Of a DNA stretch of 55,549 nt, positions 23,882-30,307 are shown piece after piece. A program made the translations under genes and the position numbers. Below the pieces are notes generated by a model that worked only from the letters and a program-made list of their open reading frames with translations, did no database searches and was not told the DNA's origin. Every line of letters starts with the position of its first letter. Within the stretch, counting starts at the first letter, position 1. This DNA is from Candidatus Thorarchaeota archaeon (GTDB lineage: Archaea > Asgardarchaeota > Thorarchaeia > Thorarchaeales > Thorarchaeaceae): assembly GCA_011365025.1 (NCBI GenBank), contig RDOF01000020.1:1-55549 (forward strand), given 5' to 3'.

Positions 23882-24043
23882 GTGGCAGCCGGCGTGATGG
23901 CCGCTGTCTTTGCTTCATTCGAAGGACTTGAAATCATTTCCAAGATGCTTCAACTCCTCTTGTTTGCGAATATTGTTATCTTGGCAATTGCATTATCTGT
24001 TGCAGCAAGCCTGTGGTTTGCGGGGCTACTGCAAGGATTCTAG
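23882..24043 (+). pseudogene. Duplicated last 54 codons of the head-gene tail, detached
   Basis: The frame reads AAGVMAAVFASFEGLEII and ends with LWFAGLLQGF and TAG. It matches the end of the head gene (17013-17175) closely, apart from a two-codon deletion and a few substitutions. The downstream ribosome-binding site and the ATGATGCAA start of the partner gene are copied too (TAGGAGATGAATAATG). Everything upstream of the fragment is missing. This is a recombination scar. Confidence 0.88.
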
Positions 24044-24053
24044 GAGATGAATA

Positions 24054-24995
24054 ATGATGCAATCTCGGGTCATCAAGTCGATGGTGATCGAGGGGCTGCG
24101 CTACGGCAGTAATCCCCTGCTGGAGATGCGCATCCACGACCTGGCCCTCCTCACGGACCTCTCCAGGCACGACCCCAATCACCCCGACGACCCACCGCCC
24201 AGCGGGGACCCAGAGGAGGGGATGGCGTGTGATGGAACATATGAAATGAAATCAAGATTCGATGCCCAGTTTGCAATGACATCAGAGTCAAAACAGAGGG
24301 CAGAGAATGCATTATATGACGGGGCCACTAAACCAGATCCCCATTGGACAGGTCCTTGGCCACTCCTCCATATCCCTGTCGAACTAGCAGTTGAAACGTG
24401 TTATGCATTCTTTGAAATTGTGGTTGACCTTTTGGCCAATGCTGAACTTGCAACTCTATCAATGATCATTCCACCAGAAGATGGAATATCTGATTCACAA
24501 ATCCAAGAGAGGGCAGCAGGACTGTGGGGTGAATTACTTGCAGCTTGGAGCGGTCAGATAGGAATTCTTGGTATCTCACTGAGAGTAGCACTTCAATTGC
24601 TTGATGCAGTTTCACTTATTCCAGTACCTACATTCATTGCTACAATGTCTGTTCTTTATGCGTCTTGGCTTCTGTTGTTTGGCGTATGGGTTTATGCTAT
24701 GATTTCGTCAGTTGACCAAGGATTTATTTCACCAGGAGCTGCAGCAGCAGGTTTCATTGTGATGGCAATAAGCTTCATCGGTTTTATGGCCGGAGGTTTG
24801 GCTTCCAAGTGGAAAGAGGCAAAATTCTTCTGGGAGAAGTACAAAGCTACGTCACACAAATTCTGGAAGAGTGTAAGACAATATCAGTTCCTTTATACGG
24901 TGACGGTGATAATAGCAAAAGTATCGGCGTTTGTGACCTGTTTAATCCTTGGGCTATACTACTCATGGTTACATTCAACTTTGTATGGTTGGTGA
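24054..24995 (+). CDS. Cassette protein: conserved module plus multi-membrane tail, with a borrowed start
   Basis: A 313-residue protein. Its first codons (MMQ) and ribosome-binding site are those of a partner gene like the one at 17186, fused to the module (KSMVIEGLRYGSNPLLEMRIHD and an NHPDDPPPSGDPEEG linker). The tail has HWTGPWPLLHIPV, VDLLANAEL and about four membrane segments, with a basic C-terminal section (KWKEAKFFWEKYKATSHKF). Unlike its neighbours this cassette has a usable ribosome-binding site and could be translated. Confidence 0.72.
   Translation: MMQSRVIKSMVIEGLRYGSNPLLEMRIHDLALLTDLSRHDPNHPDDPPPSGDPEEGMACDGTYEMKSRFDAQFAMTSESKQRAENALYDGATKPDPHWTGPWPLLHIPVELAVETCYAFFEIVVDLLANAELATLSMIIPPEDGISDSQIQERAAGLWGELLAAWSGQIGILGISLRVALQLLDAVSLIPVPTFIATMSVLYASWLLLFGVWVYAMISSVDQGFISPGAAAAGFIVMAISFIGFMAGGLASKWKEAKFFWEKYKATSHKFWKSVRQYQFLYTVTVIIAKVSAFVTCLILGLYYSWLHSTLYGW
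24078..24239 (+). repeat. Conserved cassette module, copy 8 (type B linker)
   Basis: From TCGATGGTGATCGAGGGG to GTGATGGAAC. Joined abruptly on its left to a copied partner-gene start. Confidence 0.88.
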
Positions 24996-25002
24996 AATTG
25001 AG

Positions 25003-25524
25003 ATGATGTATACGTTGAATCTACTCTTGGCATCAGCTCTTTACATACTGCTTTGGGTTGCATACGGCGCCTTCAAACATGGGAAACGAGTGCTTGGCCT
25101 GGAGAGAATTGGTCGGGAAATAGCCGAGGACTTGCCTCGTGCGGCTGTCCTCTATGAAGCATTCTTACTCTATTTCGTAGTTTCACTTGCATTATGGATA
25201 GGTAGAACTGATACAGCTGCAATCCCGCTGGTTTCCGCATTGGGACTTGTGGCCGGAATAGTAGTCCTGATTGACCTGTATAATGATTATCGAGGAATAG
25301 AGTCATTTCCTTCGGGGCCGAATTTCTATATCTCGACAATTAAATTCCACTACAGACACGGACCGGAAACAAAGCTCCTTGAGGCAATCACAGGTTTATA
25401 CGAGGAATCGGCTTCAGACAATGATGCCAAAATCGCTTTGACATTGCTCTTGGAACGTGACGATGAGCTAGGCGTGCTGACGCGAAAGCACAGTACAGGA
25501 GATTTCGAAACGGAAAGAAGATAA
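25003..25524 (+). CDS. Small membrane protein, putative immunity partner (LLERxDELG family)
   Basis: A 173-residue protein with an N-terminal membrane segment (LNLLLASALYILLWVAYGAF), two further segments and a cytosolic C-terminal helix region ending in LTLLLERDDELG. The same end motif occurs in the partner at 11789-12334. I prefer the ATG at 25003, eight bases after the cassette stop; the frame is open back to 24949 and would overlap the cassette gene. Confidence 0.7.
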   Translation: MMYTLNLLLASALYILLWVAYGAFKHGKRVLGLERIGREIAEDLPRAAVLYEAFLLYFVVSLALWIGRTDTAAIPLVSALGLVAGIVVLIDLYNDYRGIESFPSGPNFYISTIKFHYRHGPETKLLEAITGLYEESASDNDAKIALTLLLERDDELGVLTRKHSTGDFETERR

Positions 25525-25795
25525 CTGCCAGCTTGTCGTCTGTGGAAGCCACATAGGGTCTTCGCAGATTTCTTAAGCAATATGGCTGAGGATATGGGAT
25601 ATTCCACAGCGACCTAGGAGGATGACAGAGGTGTATCAGAACCCGTTTTCAGTATCTGTATGTTCCCTCCTCCGCAATGATTGCGGCTGATTATGGATTG
25701 ATGTGATGAAGAGTTATGTTGTCATCAGTTGGAAACGTGGGCCCACAATGGATGCAGGACAGCTTTTCAAGGAGGTGATGTGACAGGCGGCAGAT
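25525..25795. other. Intergenic stretch with a cassette-to-partner junction relic
   Basis: CTAGGAGGATGACAGAG near 25615 has the same shape as the stop, ribosome-binding site and start at the cassette/partner junctions (CTAGGAGGTG..ATG, CTAGGAGATG). The open frame after it closes after 22 codons. It may be a decayed pair. Nothing else is recognised. Confidence 0.45.
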
Positions 25796-26176
25796 TTGCT
25801 TCTAGCACTGGGATATGGGATTATTGGGCTTCTAACGCTCTTCATCTCCGTCGCTGTTCATGACCGCTACTGGGACAGTCAGCTATTACAGGGGCTTGTG
25901 CGACCAAGAGAGCCGCTCATTTACGAGGGAAGGAGCTGGCGGATGGAGGACCCACAGAAGCTTGAGGTGGTCGGTCTGCCAGTCACCTGCAGGACATTGC
26001 TATATCATGTTCTCTTTAGCCCTGAAGGATTAGTTTCAGGTATTCCACTTATAATCAGCATCTGGACTCCTTTGGGACTGATGTCACTCTTCGCTGTCAT
26101 CAATCATGCAATGGGACCAGAGGAGCCTCTACGACATCCTGATGGAAACGGACCTCTCCAGGCACGACCCCAATAA
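25796..26176 (+). CDS. Orphan small membrane protein (DRYW family), 3' end fused into a cassette
   Basis: A 126-residue frame starting at TTG. VHDRYWDSQLLQGLVRP and LIYEGRSWR match the partner at 19281 (DRYWGSRILGGIVPP, LIYEGRPWW). The last 24 codons run out of frame through the module of the next gene (ending HPDGNGPLQARPQ), so its true C-terminus has been replaced by recombination. No module or tail gene stands directly before it. Confidence 0.65.
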   Translation: MLLALGYGIIGLLTLFISVAVHDRYWDSQLLQGLVRPREPLIYEGRSWRMEDPQKLEVVGLPVTCRTLLYHVLFSPEGLVSGIPLIISIWTPLGLMSLFAVINHAMGPEEPLRHPDGNGPLQARPQ

Positions 26177-26936
26177 CCCCGGCGAAAAGCAGCTGTACGA
26201 TGCGACTCAGGAAGGAACTGGCGAAGCTGTGGCTGGAGGAGTTTATAATCCCGGCGTTCGTATGCCCACTCCTGCCGAGCTAGACAACAAGGTTGAGCAA
26301 TGGTGGACTGGTCCTTGGCCTCGACTACATTCCAAGATTAATTACACTAATGAATATGGACAACGAATAAAGTACCACCTCAGTAACGACTTGCTGGGTG
26401 TGATGATAGTTGAGGAAGAAATGGAGATTTGCACCAATGATTTGGATGACCCTGTGAATCAAGATGGATTCTATGCCCAGGTTGGCGAAGTCTATCTTCA
26501 GACCCTAATAGCTCTCTGGGCAACAGAAATGGTTCTAATAGTGAGCGACATTGCAACTACGATTGCTTGCGCTGCACTTGAGAAGTTCCCGGACAAATGG
26601 TGGCTTGCGGCTTTACTAGGAGCCTGCTGGGTGGGGAGTTTTGGGGTATATGTGGGGCAAATGGTTTTCGATGTTTGCTCCAACACTGATCAGCCATATA
26701 TTCGATTCTGGGCGATTGTTCTGCTAGGCATAACCATGTTGTTTGGCGTGTCAGCAGCAGACATAATTAAAGATCTTGGAGAGTATATCGTTAGTGGCGC
26801 TGGAGGGCTCACAGAATTCTTCCTGGAACGACCCACTGCTTCACTGAGTTGGATTTTCTTCAAGTTCCTTTGTACACTAATCACCTTTATGTTCGCAGGA
26901 GCGGTGCTTATCCTTACGCTTTTAGGTCTTATTTGA
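26106..26936 (+). CDS. Cassette protein: short module plus multi-membrane tail (toxin-like)
   Basis: A 276-residue protein. It has the short module (SLYDILMETDLSRHDPNNPGEKQLYDAT), then QWWTGPWPRLHSKIN, NDLLGVMIV and about four to five membrane segments. It overlaps the orphan partner at 25796 by 71 bases in another frame. The start may instead be supplied by translation from upstream. Its own partner begins 92 bases downstream. The tail belongs to the same diverged family as the others. Confidence 0.68.
   Translation: MQWDQRSLYDILMETDLSRHDPNNPGEKQLYDATQEGTGEAVAGGVYNPGVRMPTPAELDNKVEQWWTGPWPRLHSKINYTNEYGQRIKYHLSNDLLGVMIVEEEMEICTNDLDDPVNQDGFYAQVGEVYLQTLIALWATEMVLIVSDIATTIACAALEKFPDKWWLAALLGACWVGSFGVYVGQMVFDVCSNTDQPYIRFWAIVLLGITMLFGVSAADIIKDLGEYIVSGAGGLTEFFLERPTASLSWIFFKFLCTLITFMFAGAVLILTLLGLI
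26121..26204 (+). repeat. Conserved cassette module, copy 9 (short, type A linker)
   Basis: From AGGAGCCTCTACGACATCCT to TACGATGCG. Same extent as the copy at 18352. Confidence 0.85.
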
Positions 26937-27028
26937 TTATGAGGTGAGAGAATGAATAGTATAAAAAGACCAACAAAAGATACTTGCAACAATGCAATAA
27001 AGTTTCGCTTTCAAGGTGGTGAGATGCT

Positions 27029-27391
27029 TTGCAGCTAGCATTGTTAACTAGTCCGCAGTATGCGATGTATGTAGCAATCTCCTGGCTGCTGAGTGCAGTA
27101 GTGGCGTTCTTCGTAAGTCGGAGGGTTATCCGATGGTGGTTGAAAGATGATGCCTCCTTGAAGAGCCTTCTGACCGCAATGAGAATCTCAAACCTCTTTT
27201 CTGATGGATTTGGTCTGGCACTCATAATGACGTCTATACCTCTTCATCTTCCAGTAGTGAGTCCCACTTTGATTGACTTAATGATTGGGGCAGGAGTTGT
27301 GGTCTTGGTCACTGGGTTAGTGGTGCACTTTGTTTCTCGAAAAGAGTTTCCAGTCATCATTCATAGAAGCGAGGCGCAGCTATCGAGTTGA
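27029..27391 (+). CDS. Small membrane protein, putative immunity partner
   Basis: A 120-residue protein starting at TTG, with GGTGAG upstream (an ATG at 27023 is out of frame and closes at once). It has three membrane segments with a basic loop (SRRVIRWWLKDD) after the first. The order and spacing match the other partners. Role inferred from its place behind the cassette gene. Confidence 0.65.
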   Translation: MQLALLTSPQYAMYVAISWLLSAVVAFFVSRRVIRWWLKDDASLKSLLTAMRISNLFSDGFGLALIMTSIPLHLPVVSPTLIDLMIGAGVVVLVTGLVVHFVSRKEFPVIIHRSEAQLSS

Positions 27392-27471
27392 TATGAAATA
27401 GCAAAGGACTAGTATATGGTCATTGTATAGTAGGTGCAATCTGTCGCTAGCCTCTCATACAGCACACATGA

Positions 27472-27711
27472 ATTCACGATATTGCCCTCCTCACGGACCT
27501 CTCCCGCCAGGACCCCAATCACCCTGACGACCCGCCACCCAGCGGGGAGCCCGAGGAGGGCATGGAGCGCGGTGGAACAGGTCATGGACTAGTTGAAGAC
27601 CCCCTGGAAAATGAGGAAGTCAACTCCTTCTGGAATGACCTGCAGACCCTCTGCGAAGACATAATCAATTGGTGGGAGAGCATCTGGCCACGGCTGTACC
27701 TCATGACGTGA
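27472..27711 (+). pseudogene. Truncated cassette, near copy of the front of the 12331-13314 gene
   Basis: The frame encodes HDIALLTDLSRQDPNHPDD, a type B linker, then GHGLVEDPLENEEVNSF, and stops at TGA right after WPRLYLMT. The minus-strand gene has GHGLVEDPLANEEVNSF and WPRLHLM at the same place. There is no in-frame start (a TGA precedes the frame) and no membrane tail. It is the right-hand end of the array. Confidence 0.85.
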
Positions 27712-27721
27712 TATAATAGCT

Positions 27722-27880
27722 ATGTTCGCAGGACTATATTCTGCGTGGAGGGGAGTAGGAGTGAGAAGGGGAATAGTGAACAGGAAAGAAGTCATAAAAT
27801 ATTGGAAGATGGTACAGGAGGCAGATATTCCAGACGAACTCAAAAAAGCAGCACTTGCCATACTTGAGAAAGAGGAGTGA
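27722..27880 (+). CDS. Hypothetical small basic protein
   Basis: A 52-codon frame with a basic N-terminal half (WRGVGVRRGIVNRKEVIKYW) and an acidic helical end (IPDELKKAALAILEKEE). GTG codons inside the frame are alternative starts. The sequence composition looks protein-like, but there is no recognised family. It lies between the last cassette fragment and the tRNA-Leu gene. Confidence 0.4.
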   Translation: MFAGLYSAWRGVGVRRGIVNRKEVIKYWKMVQEADIPDELKKAALAILEKEE

Positions 27881-27971
27881 TTTGCATGCTTGTCCAAAAT
27901 GACTATATACTAAAGATATGTCTGTGAGTCTAAGCCGAGGTAGCCAAGCGGTCAACGGCGGTGGACTCAAG

Positions 27972-28004
27972 ATCGTCCAAACATGGCTTTGACTCCGAGG
28001 AGTT
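27972..28004 (+). other. tRNA-Leu intron 1 (position 37/38)
   Basis: A 33-base insert after the base following the anticodon. CTC of the anticodon loop pairs with GAG at 28000-28002; three-base bulges AG|A and TT|A hold the cuts, and TCG pairs with CGA inside the intron. Confidence 0.85.
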
Positions 28005-28034
28005 ATCCACTCTCGCAGGAGTTCGTGGGTTCGA

Positions 28035-28064
28035 TCAATCATGCACTTCGCATTATTGGAACAA
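28035..28064 (+). other. tRNA-Leu intron 2 (T loop, near position 58/59)
   Basis: A 30-base insert in the T loop, recognised by a bulge-helix-bulge fold at its borders. Removal gives a seven-base T loop TTCGAAT and a complete T stem. Confidence 0.85.
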
Positions 28065-28137
28065 ATCCCATCCTCGGCACCATTACCTCTTAGTGTTTTG
28101 GTAATGCCAAAAGGGTTGAGAGAGAATGAAGAGGTGC

Positions 28138-28260
28138 CTACGTTGCTTCCAACGCAAGCACTTCGCCTAGTGTCATGGAGCTGCCAGCACTAGACTGATT
28201 ATCTTGAGCCTTCGAACTTGTCGAGGGGGATATTGAATGTTCCTCAGAACGCTGATTCAT
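28138..28260 (-). CDS. Small ORF c of a three-gene micro-operon
   Basis: A 40-codon Ser/Gln/Glu-rich frame (MNQRSEEHSI at the start, TLGEVLALEAT at the end). GAGGT overlaps the stop of small ORF b and lies eight bases before the ATG. No family recognised. The C-terminal part is more regular than the low-complexity front. Confidence 0.5.
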   Translation of the reverse strand: MNQRSEEHSISPSTSSKAQDNQSSAGSSMTLGEVLALEAT

Positions 28261-28265
28261 TGGAA

Positions 28266-28361
28266 CTACCTCGCGAAGTAAGCACGAGTGATTGCCTGGG
28301 TAGAGATCTTGGCTCGGTGAGCCTTGACCTTGCGATCATCAATGTTCTTAGCCAGTGCCAT
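28266..28361 (-). CDS. Small ORF b, paralogue of small ORF a
   Basis: A 31-residue basic peptide (MALAKNIDDRKVKAH ... AYFAR). It shares the MALA start and the ST-x-A-x-x-x-AY-x-x-R end with small ORF a, so the two are duplicates. GGAGGT overlaps the stop of ORF a, eight bases before this ATG, so translation is probably coupled. No known family. Confidence 0.6.
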   Translation of the reverse strand: MALAKNIDDRKVKAHRAKISTQAITRAYFAR

Positions 28362-28367
28362 GATGAT

Positions 28368-28469
28368 CTACCTCCGATACAGGTATGCCTGGTAGAGGGC
28401 ATCGGTCGAGCCGACCTTGGTTGTGTTCTTCTTCACGGATGAAACTCGGGTATTGGTTGCTAGAGCCAT
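28368..28469 (-). CDS. Small ORF a, first gene of a micro-operon
   Basis: A 33-residue basic peptide (MALATNTRVSSVKKN ... AYLYRR). It has no ribosome-binding site but a TATA element about 35 bases upstream, as expected for a leaderless first gene. Related to small ORF b. Function unknown; the basic character suggests nucleic-acid or membrane contact. Confidence 0.6.
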   Translation of the reverse strand: MALATNTRVSSVKKNTTKVGSTDALYQAYLYRR

Positions 28470-28501
28470 AATAGTTCACAAGAGATACTGCTCAGAATCA
28501 G

Positions 28502-28509
28502 TATATATA
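28502..28509 (-). promoter_or_regulatory. TATA box for the micro-operon
   Basis: TATATATA on the complement, with its centre about 36 bases before the ATG at 28469. This predicts a leader of about ten bases. Confidence 0.6.
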
Positions 28510-28576
28510 GCGAAGCCACAACATAGGGTCACAAGCTGGAGTCACAATATGTGACTATAAGATAGGGCAATGCCGT

Positions 28577-30307
28577 CTATTTTCTAAAGGATTTCATAAG
28601 TTCTTTGAGAGGGAGTGTGTTAACAACATCATTTCTTTCAATCCAGCCTCTTCGTGCTTGAAATACACCATACTTCATGAAATCAAGCTCCTCGGTGCGA
28701 TGAGCATCAGTGTTGATTGCAACCTTGAGACCCCATCTTTTTGCAGCCCGAAGATTTCCCACATTCAAATCAAGTCGTTGGGGATGAGCATTGAGTTCCA
28801 TCACAACATTGTTTCGCTTTGCGGTTTCAAACACTTTTTCCAGGTCAATCTCGAACTCAGGACGCCTAAGCAGGAGCCGTCCAGTCGGATGCCCAAGAAT
28901 GTGAGCATACTTGCTTTCCATTGCATGGCATACCCTCTCGGTCATCACCTCTCTGGTATCCTTCATTCTACTGTGAATTGACAAAGTGATAAGATCCAAT
29001 TGGTCTAATACCGAGTCATCAAGGTCCAACTCACCATTAGCCAAAATGTCAACCTCGGCGCCCTTGAGAATCTTCATTTTCCGCTTTCCAGACTTGTTTA
29101 TCGCGTCTATTTCCTCAATGCGCTTCAATACACGCGCTTCATCCAAGCCATTAGCGATTGTCAAGCTCTTTGTATGATCAGAAACACAGTAGTATTCGTA
29201 ATTCTTTCTTGCAGCTGTATCAAGCATTTCATCAATCGTGTTCTTGCCATCAGATTGATCGGTATGACTATGCAGGTCACCCCGAATATCCTCCAGTTTC
29301 ACAAGTTTGGGTAGCTCACCTTCCTGTGCGGCCTCTATCTCGCCCATATCCTCTCTCAATTCTGGGGGTATATAGTCCAGCCCAAGAGCTTTGTATACTC
29401 CGGCCTCTTCCTGGCCTGCAATCTGTTTTTCATCACTGAAGAGCCCGTATTCGTTAAGGCGCAAGTTCTTCTTTTTAGCAAGGGCACGAAGCTTGACATT
29501 GTGGTCCACATTTCCTGTGAAGTATTGGAGACCTGCACCAAAGCTCTCTGACGGTAGGATTCGTAGGTCAACTTGCAGGCCATCTTTCAATCGTATCGAG
29601 GATTTTGTGGGTCCCCGAACGAGTACATCGACGGCAGAATCGAAAGCAACGAAAGCAGCCATAGTTTCGGAACCTTCAGAAGCATTCACCAAGACATCGA
29701 TGTCCCGAATAGTCTCTCTCCGTCGGCGTAATGAACCTGCAACCACGACTTGTTTCACATCTGGGAGAGCTTGTAGGTATCCCACTAGTCTCTCAGCCAC
29801 AGGCAGTGCATCGGCAAGCAGAGTCCGGGAGGCACCTGCTCTTGCAATCTCTATTCCCTCCGATATTTTCTCTATTGTCTTCTTCCCCATTCCTTTCAGA
29901 CCATCGAGATTTCCTGCATCCAGGGCCTTTTGGAGCGAATCGAGGTCTGTGACTCCTAGTTCCTTGTAGAGCAGCATGATTGTTTTTGGACCAACATCAG
30001 GAATAGCATCGAGTTCCCACACTTTAACCGGAATTCGCTCCCTTAGCTCAGTGAGAAGCTTGATTTCTCCAGTGTCAAGAAAAGACTCTATCTTCTCTGC
30101 AATAGCCTTGCCAATACCTGGAATACTTGTCAATTCGCCTCTGCTTCGAATGGCCTCAATGTCCTCTCCCAGTCCAGTGATGGACCGTGCGGCTCTAGCA
30201 TAAGATAGGAACTTGAACTTGTCCTCCCCCTCGATCTGCAATAAGAGAGAAATCTCATCGAGAGCTTTTGCCACTTCACGGTTTCTTGTCAATCTAGATC
30301 CTCCCAT
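28577..30307 (-). CDS. polX: DNA polymerase X family protein with PHP domain
   Basis: A 576-residue PolX-type repair polymerase. Residues 1-150 hold the 8-kDa-like domain and two helix-hairpin-helix motifs (LTSIPGIGKAIAEKI, LKGMGKKTIEKI). The polymerase palm follows with GSLRRRRETIRDIDVLV. The C-terminal PHP domain has metal ligands in DLHSHTDQSDG, SDHTKS, SIHSR, GHPTGR and INTDAH and likely gives 3'-5' exonuclease or AP-site activity. Acts in gap filling and base-excision repair. Overlaps the 3' end of the upstream gene by 19 bases, so the two are one operon. Confidence 0.94.
   Translation of the reverse strand: MGGSRLTRNREVAKALDEISLLLQIEGEDKFKFLSYARAARSITGLGEDIEAIRSRGELTSIPGIGKAIAEKIESFLDTGEIKLLTELRERIPVKVWELDAIPDVGPKTIMLLYKELGVTDLDSLQKALDAGNLDGLKGMGKKTIEKISEGIEIARAGASRTLLADALPVAERLVGYLQALPDVKQVVVAGSLRRRRETIRDIDVLVNASEGSETMAAFVAFDSAVDVLVRGPTKSSIRLKDGLQVDLRILPSESFGAGLQYFTGNVDHNVKLRALAKKKNLRLNEYGLFSDEKQIAGQEEAGVYKALGLDYIPPELREDMGEIEAAQEGELPKLVKLEDIRGDLHSHTDQSDGKNTIDEMLDTAARKNYEYYCVSDHTKSLTIANGLDEARVLKRIEEIDAINKSGKRKMKILKGAEVDILANGELDLDDSVLDQLDLITLSIHSRMKDTREVMTERVCHAMESKYAHILGHPTGRLLLRRPEFEIDLEKVFETAKRNNVVMELNAHPQRLDLNVGNLRAAKRWGLKVAINTDAHRTEELDFMKYGVFQARRGWIERNDVVNTLPLKELMKSFRK

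Larger units (their letters stand above)
27934..28082 (+). tRNA. tRNA-Leu (anticodon CAA) with two introns, CCA encoded
   Basis: Acceptor strands GCCGAGG (27934-27940) and CCTCGGC (28072-28078) pair perfectly, followed by ACCA. The anticodon stem GTGGA/TCCAC encloses CTCAAGA once 27972-28004 (33 bases) is removed. The long variable arm fits leucine. The T arm is GTGGG-TTCGAAT-CCCAT only if 28035-28064 (30 bases) is also removed. That second insert folds as a bulge-helix-bulge: GTTC/GAAC central helix, GA|T bulge, CAAT/ATTG inner helix, AA|A bulge. The cuts restore the T loop exactly. The first insert is at the usual 37/38 site, with one A-G mismatch in its central helix. Confidence 0.9.

Noticed and set aside
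11457..27711. The ten module copies as a CRISPR array or insertion sequences
   Set aside because: Copies are 90-240 bp, unevenly spaced, protein-coding and in frame. No transposase, terminal inverted repeats or cas genes are present.
28021..28082. Disrupted T arm as proof that the tRNA-Leu is a pseudogene
   Set aside because: The insert has a bulge-helix-bulge fold with cuts that restore a perfect T arm, and acceptor, anticodon and variable arms are intact.
28218..28442. 74-codon plus-strand frame opposite the tiny ORFs
   Set aside because: No ribosome-binding site or promoter; the minus-strand ORFs have coupled ribosome-binding sites, paralogy and a TATA box.
29391..29969. 192-codon frame antisense to polX
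   Set aside because: PolX motifs are complete on the other strand; the antisense frame has no family resemblance.
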